Origin: Promethearchaeota archaeon
GTDB lineage: Archaea; Asgardarchaeota; Lokiarchaeia; Sigyniarchaeales; SOKP01
DNA: 32,406 bases
Assembly (NCBI GenBank): GCA_016840085.1
Contig: JAEOTA010000037.1
Location: 1 to 32,406 of the forward strand
Direction: 5' to 3'
Numbering within the stretch: the stretch's first letter is position 1; every line of letters starts with the position of its first letter. The notes beneath the pieces were generated by a model that was not told the DNA's origin, did no database searches, and was given only the letters and a program-made list of their open reading frames with translations. Positions 1-8,012 of the stretch are shown piece after piece. The position numbers and the translations under genes were made by a program.

Positions 1-238
1 CCCTCAAATGCTCCATAAAACTTCATATAAATTACTGATTTGACTTAAGAAAATAAGAAAATAATGTCGGATTAAAATTTAAAGGTGATTGAAGATTTAA
101 AAAAAGAAGGTAAATTAAAAATTATCTTATTTCATTAGATTAACAAAAAGGTAAAATTTTTAAATAATGGGGGGATGGTAAAACCGACAATAAAGTCAAT
201 ATTATTTAAACAATAAAATAAAAGAGGGATAAATAAAA
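1..238 (+). promoter_or_regulatory. AT-rich leader of the sugar ABC operon
   Basis: I see no gene here. The stretch is very AT-rich with several TATA-box-like stretches (for example around 155-165 and 201-210). A purine-rich GAGGGA at 224-229 lies 9 bases before the ATG at 239 and is a plausible ribosome binding site. The exact promoter cannot be fixed by eye. Confidence 0.4.
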
Positions 239-1561
239 ATGGAATTATCATCAAAAGCAAAGTTTGCCATCGCAATTTTAGTTACAGCAATAGTAGTAGG
301 TGGAGTGGTAGGTGGGATAACATATGCTGTTTTGGTTACACCAGAAGAAAAACTTGATGCTCTTGAAATTTATCATTGGTGGACCTCAGGAGGAGAAAAG
401 GCCGCTGTTGATGCACTTGTTGATGTTTTTATAGCAGAATATCCTGATGTAGCCGTTATACAAAGTCCGGTGTCAGGTGGAGCGGGATTTACAATGTTAG
501 GAGTTATTAAATCACTAGTACTTGCGGGAGAAGCTCCAGATGCTTTCCAAATGCACGCTGGTTATGAAGGATATCCTTATTACGATGCTAATTTACTAGA
601 AAAAATAGATCATTTATGGACTGATGAATTAAAAGCTGTTATTCCAGATGTAGTAGAGAGTATGAATATGTTTGGTGGGCACTACTATTCTATGCCAGTT
701 AACATTCATAGGAATAATATAGTATGGTATAGTACGAAATTACTTGATGACAACAATATTAAAGTTGATGATTTAACTACTTGGACTAAATTCTTTGATG
801 CATGTGATACATTAAAAACTGCTGGGGTTAAATATCCTATAAGTATGGGTACAACATGGACTGCTGCACATGCTTTTGAACAAATTGCTGCAAGTATGGG
901 GATTGATTTTTATGAAGACTGGATAAATGGAAAAATTACTTCAGCAACAGATGAGGATTTACTAGATGCACTTGGCATTTTTGAAACGTATTTAGGATAC
1001 GTTAATCCAGATCATGCCGATTTAACTTGGGATGCAGCAACATCAATGATTATTAATAATGAAAGCGCATTTAATATCATGGGAGATTGGGCCAATGGAG
1101 AATTCGGTCCTGCTGTTGCTAATTATACATTTGGTGTCGAATATGATACATTTGCAGTTCCAGGAACAGCTGATATGTACAGTCTTACAATAGATTGTTT
1201 CCAGCACCCAAAAAATGTAGCACACCCTAAAAACTCAGATAGATGGTTAGAAGTTGTAGCTTCTAAAGCAGGTCAAGATGCTTTCAATCCTATTAAAGGA
1301 TCGATATCGGCGCGTACTGATGCAGACCTTACTAAATATGGAGCTTATCAAAAATCCGCTGTCGACGATTTTAAAAAAGTTACATATATGTATCCCAGTA
1401 TAGTTCATGGAAGTGGTGCACCTGAAGCGTTTAAAGTAAAATTATCTGATATAATATCAGCGTTTGTAGAAGATAAAGATGCAGAAGAAGCAGCAAAAGA
1501 TATAACTGATTATACAAAGGAAATAATTGATGAATATACAGTAATATGGGACTTAGCTTAA
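239..1561 (+). CDS. ABC transporter sugar-binding protein, glucose/mannose type
   Basis: This 440-residue protein is a family-1 extracellular solute-binding protein that would capture sugar outside the membrane and pass it to the permeases that follow. Residues 7-33 form one hydrophobic segment, an uncleaved anchor or signal; there is no clear lipobox Cys. The mature part resembles the Thermus glucose/mannose-binding protein as I recall it: IYHWWTSGGE near 44, SGGAG near 79, NIHRNNIVWY at 155-164, MGDWANGEF at 281-289, FNPIKGSISART at 349-360 and IVHGSGAPE at 388-396. The length is normal for the family. It is the first gene of a four-gene operon and is separated from the permeases by a hairpin that could allow it to be expressed at a higher level. 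Family assignment is firm. Substrate (glucose, mannose or a related sugar) is inferred from remembered similarity. Confidence 0.93.
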   Translation: MELSSKAKFAIAILVTAIVVGGVVGGITYAVLVTPEEKLDALEIYHWWTSGGEKAAVDALVDVFIAEYPDVAVIQSPVSGGAGFTMLGVIKSLVLAGEAPDAFQMHAGYEGYPYYDANLLEKIDHLWTDELKAVIPDVVESMNMFGGHYYSMPVNIHRNNIVWYSTKLLDDNNIKVDDLTTWTKFFDACDTLKTAGVKYPISMGTTWTAAHAFEQIAASMGIDFYEDWINGKITSATDEDLLDALGIFETYLGYVNPDHADLTWDAATSMIINNESAFNIMGDWANGEFGPAVANYTFGVEYDTFAVPGTADMYSLTIDCFQHPKNVAHPKNSDRWLEVVASKAGQDAFNPIKGSISARTDADLTKYGAYQKSAVDDFKKVTYMYPSIVHGSGAPEAFKVKLSDIISAFVEDKDAEEAAKDITDYTKEIIDEYTVIWDLA

Positions 1562-1595
1562 ATATAAAATGAAATATTAATAAATTAATTTTACT

Positions 1596-1634
1596 GGGGG
1601 AAGATTGTAAGTATAATCCTTTCCCCTTTTTTTA
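1596..1634 (+). terminator. hairpin plus T-run between binding protein and permeases
   Basis: GGGGAAGATT at 1597-1606 can pair with AATC..TTCCCC at about 1615-1626, with a small bulge, and is followed by a run of T. This could be a partial terminator or a 3' end stabiliser, giving more binding-protein mRNA than permease mRNA, which is usual for such operons. The structure is visible; the function is inferred. Confidence 0.5.
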
Positions 1635-1703
1635 TTTTTGTTATAAAAAAAGGTTAGATAATTTTAAATAATATTTAAATTAAGTATTATTTCAGGTGAT
1701 TGA

Positions 1704-2621
1704 ATGGAAGATATAAAATTTAGACGGAAAAAAAGCATTTTAAAGATCTTTTCAAAAGAGAATTTAATTATTCAGCTCCTTTTCTTATTTTGCATTATAC
1801 TTGTGGTATATTTTGTATATTTCGCTATTGGATGGAATGTAATTGTCTCGTTATCTGACTGGGAGGGCCTTACTCAAAGTTATAACATAATTGGTTTTGA
1901 ACAGTATGTAAAACTCTTCTCTGACAGTGTATTTTTAACATCTTTAACGAACAATCTTATATTAATGGCAGTTTTTGTACCTTTGAGTTTATTAATAGGT
2001 TTATTCTTAGCTATACTGCTAGATCAAAAAGTAAGGAAGGAAGGTGTTTTTAGAACGATTTATCTATTACCTTTTGCTCTATCATTTATAGTCACTGGAT
2101 TTTTATGGAGATGGATGTATAATTCAGAAAGAGGGGTCATAAATTCTTTATTAGAAATAATTGGACTCGGATTCTTAAAATCAGGATGGACATCAGATTC
2201 TAATCTCGCACTATTTTCTGTGATTATTGCCCTTACTTGGCAATTTTCTGGATATACCATGATAATATTTTTAGCAGGAATACGTTCAATTCCGGAATCT
2301 CATGTTATGGCTGCGCAGGTTGATGGAGCATCTGGATTTAAATTGTACACTCGTGTTATTATTCCCCAAATAAAAACTTCCACATTCACTGGTTTTGTGG
2401 TTCTCATGGTATTTGCGCTAAAAGCATTTGATTTCATATATATATTAACTGGTGGAGGTCCTGGCTATGCTACTGAGATCTTACCACTCACCATGTACAA
2501 AGAAACTTTTGCTGTAAATCATTTTGCGTACGGCTCTGCTATTGCAACTGTGTTATTTTTATTAATTATGGTAATAATAATCCCATATATCTATATAACA
2601 TATAGGAGGGGAGCAAAATGA
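1704..2621 (+). CDS. ABC sugar transporter permease, MalF/UgpA type
   Basis: This is the 305-residue inner-membrane permease of the binding-protein-dependent transport (MalF-like) family. Membrane segments are visible near 22-44, 80-108, 115-137, 168-192, 228-248 and 278-300. The cytoplasmic EAA-type loop that docks onto the ATPase is at about 203-222 (AAQVDGASGF...RVIIPQ). AGGTGAT lies just upstream of the ATG at 1704. The stop overlaps the start of the next permease by four bases (ATGA), so the two are translationally coupled and probably form a heterodimer. Length and topology are normal. Confidence 0.94.
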   Translation: MEDIKFRRKKSILKIFSKENLIIQLLFLFCIILVVYFVYFAIGWNVIVSLSDWEGLTQSYNIIGFEQYVKLFSDSVFLTSLTNNLILMAVFVPLSLLIGLFLAILLDQKVRKEGVFRTIYLLPFALSFIVTGFLWRWMYNSERGVINSLLEIIGLGFLKSGWTSDSNLALFSVIIALTWQFSGYTMIIFLAGIRSIPESHVMAAQVDGASGFKLYTRVIIPQIKTSTFTGFVVLMVFALKAFDFIYILTGGGPGYATEILPLTMYKETFAVNHFAYGSAIATVLFLLIMVIIIPYIYITYRRGAK

Positions 2622-3442
2622 GAGTATTAAAAGTTAAACGAGTGGTTCTTTATGCCTTGTTGATTTTTATTGCTATAATAATGATGCTTCCTTTATGGGC
2701 TGGCATTATGACTGCTTTTAAAACAGTGGATGATTTAGTTTACACAACTCCGATAGAACCACCTCTATCTCCGACTTTAGAACCTTTAGCAGATACTTTT
2801 ACAATCATGCAAAAACCCTTAGTAAATAGTCTTATTTTTACATCTGTCGCTACAGTGTTATCTTGTTTGTTAGGTTCTATCTGTGGTTTTGTATTAACTA
2901 AAATAAAATTCAAGGGTTCCAACACAGTTTTCATTCTTCTTATCATAGGGATTTTTATCCCATATCAAACCGTTTTAATACCACTTGTTTTAACGATGGT
3001 TTCTTTGGGATTATATAATACTTTATGGGGTTTAATCCTAACACATACAGCATACGGCATCCCTATGTGCACACTTCTTTTCAGGAGTTTCTATGATGGT
3101 GTACCTGATAGCATAATAAGAGCAGCTAAAACTGATGGTGCTGGAACTTGGACTATATATAAAAAGATAATATTGCCGTTATCTGCATTGCCTTTTATTG
3201 TTGCAGCAGTATTTCAATTTACAAGTATTTGGAATGATTTTCTCTTCGGTTTAATAATAGCAAGAGGTACTGAATCTATGCCAGCCTCGGTTGCTCTGGC
3301 AAATTTGAAAGGAGGATTTGTAGCTCTGTGGAATCTTCAAATGGCAGGAACATTATGGTACACATTACCAGTTTTAATCGTATATTTAATACTAGGTAAA
3401 TATCTTATTAAGGGATTTATGACAGGAGCAGTAAAAGGGTAG
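2618..3442 (+). CDS. ABC sugar transporter permease, MalG/UgpE type
   Basis: This 274-residue protein is the second transmembrane subunit of the sugar importer. It has an N-terminal membrane segment (9-31), further segments near 72-95, 104-128, 134-155, 190-214 and 246-266, and the EAA loop at about 167-188 (IRAAKTDGAG...KIILPL). This loop contacts the ATPase in this family. The gene starts inside the stop region of the upstream permease, preceded by GGAGGGG as ribosome binding site. It is followed after 12 bases by the ATPase gene, so all three are surely co-transcribed. Confidence 0.94.
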   Translation: MRVLKVKRVVLYALLIFIAIIMMLPLWAGIMTAFKTVDDLVYTTPIEPPLSPTLEPLADTFTIMQKPLVNSLIFTSVATVLSCLLGSICGFVLTKIKFKGSNTVFILLIIGIFIPYQTVLIPLVLTMVSLGLYNTLWGLILTHTAYGIPMCTLLFRSFYDGVPDSIIRAAKTDGAGTWTIYKKIILPLSALPFIVAAVFQFTSIWNDFLFGLIIARGTESMPASVALANLKGGFVALWNLQMAGTLWYTLPVLIVYLILGKYLIKGFMTGAVKG

Positions 3443-3454
3443 AGGTGATGTGAA

Positions 3455-4588
3455 ATCGCGAGTGTAGAAATAAAAAATTTGACGAAAATATATGATAATA
3501 CCATAGGAATCAAGGATATCAATTTAAAAATTAATGATGGCGAATTATTCATATTACTAGGTCCTTCTGGATGTGGAAAAACTACTACTCTATTATGTAT
3601 TGCAGGATTAATTAAACCAGATGAGGGTGAAATATGGTTTGGGAATGAAATGGTTACAAGCATAGAAGATCATATATTTGAAAGACCACAGGATAGAAAT
3701 GTAGCTATGGTGTTTCAAGATTATGCTATTTATCCTCACATGACTGTATTTAAGAATATAGCCTTTCCTTTAGAGATTAGGCGGAAACCCAAACATGAAA
3801 TTGAGGAAAGAGTTAAAAAAGTGGCTGAAAATCTTGAAATATCTCAATTTTTAGATAGAAAACCAAAACAACTTAGTGGAGGTCAAAGGCAGAGAGTCGC
3901 ATTAGCACGAGCTATCGTTAGAGAACCCAACGCTTTTCTGATGGATGAACCTCTCTCAAACCTTGATGCTAAATTGAGAGTTTATGCTAGAGCCGAATTG
4001 AAGAGATTACATCAAAGATTAGGAACTACTATCGTTTATGTAACACATGATCAATTAGAAGCAATGTCAATTGGTGATAGGATTGCTATTTTAAATAATG
4101 GTATTTTAGAGCAGTTGGATATCCCAGAAAATATTTACAATTTTCCTAGAAATATTTTTGTTGCTGGATTTATAGGGAGTCCTCCAATGAATATGTTAGA
4201 TGGTACACTTATAGAGAAGAACGGAAAGAAGTACATTGATCTAGGAATTAAAATGTATGAATTACCGAATAGATTTAATAATTTAAAAAAATCAAAAACA
4301 ACTAATGCTGTATTAGGTATTAGACCTGAAAATATTTCAATTTCAAAAGAAAGTATTGATAATTCAATAAAAGCAAAAGTTGATATTATCGAAGCTATGG
4401 GTAGGGAATTATATATACATCTTAAATTGAATGAGAAAACAATTATTGTAATAACTAAATCGGTAGAAGATTTAGAGCTCGGTAAAGAAGTGAATTTGAT
4501 ATTTGATGATAAAAGAATTCATGTATTTGATAAACAGACAGAAGAAAACTTAATTACAAGACCTCGAGAAGAGGAAAGCAACGATTAA
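3455..4588 (+). CDS. ABC sugar transporter ATPase, MalK/UgpC type, with apparent AUC start
   Basis: This ATPase energises the sugar importer. Counting from 3455 (377 residues), Walker A (GPSGCGKTTT) is at 36-45, the signature LSGGQRQR at 140-147, Walker B with D-loop (FLMDEPLSNLDA) at 161-172 and the switch His at 198. A TOBE-like regulatory part fills the C-terminal third. The first ATG, GTG or TTG in frame is TTG at 3479, which would remove part of the first beta strand. Homologous proteins typically begin with a segment like the one encoded from 3455 (ASVEIKNLTKIYDN after the initiator). The codon at 3455 is ATC, five bases after the strong site GAGGTGAT (3442-3449), with an in-frame TGA just before it. 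I therefore place the start at ATC. A sequencing error (ATG read as ATC) is the alternative. Function is certain; the start is tentative. Confidence 0.93.
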   Translation: MASVEIKNLTKIYDNTIGIKDINLKINDGELFILLGPSGCGKTTTLLCIAGLIKPDEGEIWFGNEMVTSIEDHIFERPQDRNVAMVFQDYAIYPHMTVFKNIAFPLEIRRKPKHEIEERVKKVAENLEISQFLDRKPKQLSGGQRQRVALARAIVREPNAFLMDEPLSNLDAKLRVYARAELKRLHQRLGTTIVYVTHDQLEAMSIGDRIAILNNGILEQLDIPENIYNFPRNIFVAGFIGSPPMNMLDGTLIEKNGKKYIDLGIKMYELPNRFNNLKKSKTTNAVLGIRPENISISKESIDNSIKAKVDIIEAMGRELYIHLKLNEKTIIVITKSVEDLELGKEVNLIFDDKRIHVFDKQTEENLITRPREEESND

Positions 4589-4609
4589 CCGAAAATTTTA
4601 ATTATAAAT

Positions 4610-4636
4610 CTTTTTTCTCCTTTAAATTCTTTTTTT
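4610..4636 (+). terminator. T-rich terminator of the ABC operon
   Basis: Two T-runs (4611-4616 and 4630-4636) follow the ATPase gene in a 70-base gap between convergent genes. Archaeal terminators are typically U-tracts of this kind. No hairpin is evident. Confidence 0.4.
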
Positions 4637-4658
4637 AAAAATAATATATAGTAAATTT

Positions 4659-5642
4659 TTATTCTCCAGGATATTTAAAATGCCATTGAGAGCGTAAAAT
4701 ATCCATAGTTTTCATAATTTCTAAAGTTTCATCTAATGGCATGATTTTACTTTCGAGTTTTCCAGCATTTAGACGATTCATTACTTCCTTTGCTTCGTAA
4801 TTATAACCTGTTGATTTAAAAGGTATTTTAATCGTTTTTTTTCGTTTTCCTTCTAATTCCAAAATCATTTTTGATGGATGATAAAATTTAGGAATTTCAA
4901 GATATCCTTTAGTTCCAAAGATGAAAGCATCATGCGGCATTATCAGTCTATTTGAAGAAGAAAGCATAGCAGTTTGTCCATTTTCATACTCAAATAAATA
5001 ACAAGATTTTTCATCCACTCTTGTTTCGCCAAAGTATGCGCTACTATTTATTTTCGAAGGAGATTGTTTATAAATCATTCTCGCAAATGAAATAGGATAA
5101 ATTCCTAGATCAAGTAATGCTCCCCCCCCTAAATCAGGATTAAATGAACGTCCTTTAGGTTCTAATTCCTGTTTAATTCCAAAGTCAGCCTTAAAATGTT
5201 GAATTTCTCCTAATATTCCCTCGTCTAAAAATTCATTTAATTTTACAATACAAGGTAAAAATCTTGTCCACATTGCTTCCATTAAAAATAAATTATTGTT
5301 ACGGGCAGTTTTAATTAATTCTTCAGCTTGTATGGCATTCAAAGTAAAAGGTTTTTCGCAGAGAACTGGTTTTTCGTGATTTAAACAGAGTAATGCATTT
5401 TCATAATGGAAATTATGAGTGGTCGCAATATATATAACATCCACAGTAGGATTCTTCACCAATTCTTCATAATTTTTATATATATTTTTCACACCAAACG
5501 TTTTACCAAAACTTTCAGCTTTTCCCTCTGTTCTAGACGCAACAGCCTCCAATATTGCATCAGGAAGTACCTTTAATCCTTCAGCAAACTTATGTGCTAT
5601 CCTTCCACAACCTAAAATTCCCCATTTTATTATTTTACTCAT
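4659..5642 (-). CDS. Gfo/Idh/MocA family NAD(P)-dependent oxidoreductase
   Basis: This is a 327-residue two-domain dehydrogenase. The N-terminal Rossmann fold shows GILGCGRIA at 8-16 for dinucleotide binding, and the family hallmark Glu-Lys-Pro is at 96-98 (LCEKPFTLN). The second half contains LLDLGIYPISFARM, as in the dihydrodiol/xylose dehydrogenase subgroup, where the sequence is usually DLGCYP or DIGIYP. Such enzymes oxidise sugars, inositols or dihydrodiols; the substrate cannot be read from sequence. It is convergent with the sugar ABC operon, so a role in sugar conversion is plausible but inferred. Length is normal. Confidence 0.9.
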   Translation of the reverse strand: MSKIIKWGILGCGRIAHKFAEGLKVLPDAILEAVASRTEGKAESFGKTFGVKNIYKNYEELVKNPTVDVIYIATTHNFHYENALLCLNHEKPVLCEKPFTLNAIQAEELIKTARNNNLFLMEAMWTRFLPCIVKLNEFLDEGILGEIQHFKADFGIKQELEPKGRSFNPDLGGGALLDLGIYPISFARMIYKQSPSKINSSAYFGETRVDEKSCYLFEYENGQTAMLSSSNRLIMPHDAFIFGTKGYLEIPKFYHPSKMILELEGKRKKTIKIPFKSTGYNYEAKEVMNRLNAGKLESKIMPLDETLEIMKTMDILRSQWHFKYPGE

Positions 5643-5697
5643 ATTATTCAGTTATAATTGTGATTTTAAAATTTTTTTTATAATAATGTATAATTGA

Positions 5698-5847
5698 ATA
5701 TTTGAAAACTTCTTAGAAAAATATAAAGAAGTATTTAAGGATTTCAATGGTGAAATATCTCTATTTAGTTCATTCTCAGATATTAATGAAGGAATTCTTA
5801 ATTCAAAAATAATAGATATCAAAAATGTTCCATTTTTAGCACTCTAA
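5698..5847 (+). pseudogene. startless coding-like remnant
   Basis: An open frame of 49 codons ending in TAA at 5845-5847 reads like a normal protein C-terminus (for example FLEKYKEVFKDFNGE and SDINEGILNSKIIDIK). It contains no ATG, GTG or TTG, and an in-frame TGA precedes it at 5695. I do not recognise the family. It may be the 3' remnant of a deleted gene, or chance. Confidence 0.35.
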
Positions 5848-5894
5848 CCTTAAAAAAGAATAAAAAAAAATAAAAGAGAATCGTGTAAATTAGC

Positions 5895-6149
5895 TTAAAT
5901 TCCACCTGCTTGGGTTGCCATAACAGTTATTACGTCTTTCTTTGGATGGATTCCTATTTTTGAAAACTTCAATTGATCAGGTAACACTTTTCCCTTGAAA
6001 ATAAACTGAATTGCTAATATTGGGTTTAATTTATATTCACGTTGGACTGTTTTCTTAATTTCTGATATTGAATTATTAGGATCAAGTTCAATCAATTTGA
6101 TAGCTTGATCAGGCGGAACCCCTGTAAGTCTAAATCTATATTGGGTCAT
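5895..6149 (-). CDS. ubiquitin-like beta-grasp protein ending in Gly-Gly-Ile
   Basis: This 84-residue protein has the ubiquitin pattern. A beta hairpin (RFRLTG...IKLIELDP, 5-24) is followed by an alpha helix SISEIKKTVQREY (27-39). Next come the strand and turn FIFKGKVL (49-56), which matches LIFAGKQL of ubiquitin, and a final strand DVITVMATQ. The C-terminus is AGGI, so Gly82-Gly83 would be exposed if Ile84 is removed. Lys53 sits where ubiquitin has Lys48, and Lys32/33 lie in the helix at the K27/K29 region. Ubiquitin-like modifiers and sulfur carriers (Urm1, SAMP, MoaD, ThiS) act through an exposed diglycine activated by an E1-like enzyme. Such an enzyme is encoded at 15528-16268. Neither a deconjugating protease nor an E2 is visible nearby. 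Fold assignment is strong; modifier versus sulfur-carrier role is open. Confidence 0.85.
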   Translation of the reverse strand: MTQYRFRLTGVPPDQAIKLIELDPNNSISEIKKTVQREYKLNPILAIQFIFKGKVLPDQLKFSKIGIHPKKDVITVMATQAGGI

Positions 6150-6299
6150 TTTAATTCAAACCTTTTTAATTAGTAATTTTATTATAATTTATTAAAAAGA
6201 TATTTGTTTATTTCTTACTTAAGGTCTTTGGTGTTTTTAAATAGACTTTAGTTTGATTGAACTCTTATTGATGACCAATATCGACAAATAATCTATTTT

Positions 6300-6506
6300 T
6301 TAATCTTTAGTGAAACGGAAAGGTTCTGGTGGGGGTCCGGGTGGTCCGGGGGGACTTGGAGGGCGTATAGGTCCGGGTTGAGGTGATGGCGGAGATGGGT
6401 GACGTCCTAACCTACTTTCCAAACGAGAAATACGGGCTTCTATTCTGTCTAATCTATCTTCGAGTGCTTTTATCCTTTTTAATAAATTGGGATCTTCTAT
6501 TGACAT
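6300..6506 (-). CDS. small coiled-coil protein with poly-proline tail
   Basis: This 68-residue protein has two parts. Residues 7-35 form a heptad-patterned charged coiled coil (LLKRIKALEDRLDRIEAR and on to LESRLGR). Residues 36-63 are about half proline, with PPSPPGPPGPPPEPF near the end. The proline-coding part is noticeably GC-rich (CCG/CCC-type codons) compared with the surrounding DNA. It lies 151 bases upstream of the ubiquitin-like gene on the same strand, so the two could be co-transcribed. No enzyme motif is present. A scaffold or a ligand for poly-proline-binding proteins (SH3-like or profilin-type; Asgard archaea are known to encode profilins) is speculation. Confidence 0.7.
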   Translation of the reverse strand: MSIEDPNLLKRIKALEDRLDRIEARISRLESRLGRHPSPPSPQPGPIRPPSPPGPPGPPPEPFRFTKD

Positions 6507-6702
6507 TTTCTCTATAATTTTAATATATTTTTGAATACTATTTCAAGTTTTAAAATTAATTCTTATAGTTTTAAAATTTTAGATAATAATGAGTTATTAT
6601 CAAAATATACTAAATTCAATATTATTAGTATTAACCAATATTTTTAGTTTTAGTATAGAAAAAAAGTATAATTTTTTATATTAAGACTATTATAATATTA
6701 AT

Positions 6703-7809
6703 ATGGAAAGCTGGAATATATCGAAAAAATTAAAGAACGAGTTGCTTACAAAATCTAGTAATATTGAAGATAATAGTAGGAGGATATTATTTATTCTTAG
6801 AAATTTAGGTCCTCAGAGATTTACTAATATAATAAAATATTCTAAACTAAGTAGATCTACAGTTTCTAAATATCTTAATTTTCATCAAAAAAGTGGAAAT
6901 GTTGAACAACGCTTAATTACAGATAAACAAACAAATAAACAATATCGAGGCTATATCATAACGGATAAAGGAATAGAAAAACTCGAAGAAGAACCTTTAA
7001 AATTGAAAGATGAGCTATTTATTGTTAATGAATTAAAAGAAAATGTTCGTAAGCTCGAGGATTTAATAGATTTTTACAAAGAAATAAGTGTGGAAGACCC
7101 ATTTATAATCCATATTGTAAGGATTATTTCTAAAATTGGAGATAATTTTTTTGAGCTACAACAAGATAGAGATTTGTATTTATCACTTTTTTATATATTT
7201 TATAATTCTATATTAGGTCAGGGAGCTTTTGCCCGAAATTACTGGCACTTTGATGAATCTAGCTCTCAAAAATTTGTAGGGTATAAATTGAACTTAGAAC
7301 AATTTTGCGAGTTATATAATGTTTCAAAAGAAGCAATTAATTATTTAGCTAAATTTAAGCTGATAAATAATAAGTTTGGTTTTTATTTAATTAAACGCGA
7401 AAATAATGATTTTTTTTTTCATGAGGACGATTTGTTGGGGACTACAACACTCAGACTCATTAAAGATAAATTAATCGGTGAAATAATTAATCTTCAAGAA
7501 GGCATCTATGATATGATTTATGATGTGGATATTATGGCTGAAGAAATAACTAATCAATTAAAAGAAATGGGTTTAATTTGGGATGCTATTCATGAACAAT
7601 TTCAATTACTAGTATTAAATCTAATTATTAAAAATGCGATAGAAATGGGTTTTTTAGATATAGAGAGAGAGAAATTGATGGAAGGAGTTACACAATCTCA
7701 AAAATTACTTACATCAGAAGAAGGTAAAATGCTTCGAGAAGTTATATTAAATGGCTCTAAATTAGAAGTAAATATAAATATTCTTACTTCATCATCTATC
7801 AATGAATGA
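6703..7809 (+). CDS. winged-helix DNA-binding protein with unknown C-terminal domain
   Basis: The 368-residue protein starts with a MarR/ArsR-like winged helix. A helix-turn-helix lies around 36-60 (RFTNIIKYSKLSRSTVSKYLNF) and a wing at 67-88 (VEQRLITD...YRGYIITDKG). The remaining 270 residues are mostly helical, rich in Lys, Glu and Ile, and have no motif I recognise. It probably acts as a transcription regulator with a ligand- or partner-binding C-terminal part. It stands alone, with an AT-rich promoter region upstream. A small palindrome (7938-7951) downstream, before the next gene, could be a target site. Confidence 0.75.
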   Translation: MESWNISKKLKNELLTKSSNIEDNSRRILFILRNLGPQRFTNIIKYSKLSRSTVSKYLNFHQKSGNVEQRLITDKQTNKQYRGYIITDKGIEKLEEEPLKLKDELFIVNELKENVRKLEDLIDFYKEISVEDPFIIHIVRIISKIGDNFFELQQDRDLYLSLFYIFYNSILGQGAFARNYWHFDESSSQKFVGYKLNLEQFCELYNVSKEAINYLAKFKLINNKFGFYLIKRENNDFFFHEDDLLGTTTLRLIKDKLIGEIINLQEGIYDMIYDVDIMAEEITNQLKEMGLIWDAIHEQFQLLVLNLIIKNAIEMGFLDIEREKLMEGVTQSQKLLTSEEGKMLREVILNGSKLEVNINILTSSSINE

Positions 7810-7937
7810 AATAATGAGAATTTTTACTTGCAATTTATTCATGAAAACGAATAAAATCTTTCTTAAAGTATCTTGATGTTAAAAAACAAACAAGAATGAC
7901 AAAATTTTTGTAAAAAGTAAACATTAAACAGTTCCAA

Positions 7938-7951
7938 TGACATTTCTGTCA
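7938..7951 (+). promoter_or_regulatory. palindrome TGACATTTCTGTCA, possible operator
   Basis: Perfect 5-base arms TGACA/TGTCA with a 4-base centre lie about 60 bases upstream of the winged-helix/ferredoxin gene and 130 bases after the winged-helix regulator. The shape and position suit an operator for a dimeric regulator. A single short palindrome can also occur by chance. Confidence 0.35.
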
Positions 7952-8012
7952 ATATAAAAATAAGATTATTAGGAGCATTAAGTTTTAATTAATTCTTGCT
8001 ATCATATATAAT

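Noticed and set aside
8003..8012. TATA box at ATATATAATA before the ferredoxin gene
   Set aside because: It is only about two bases from the ATG, too close to serve as a TATA element for that start.
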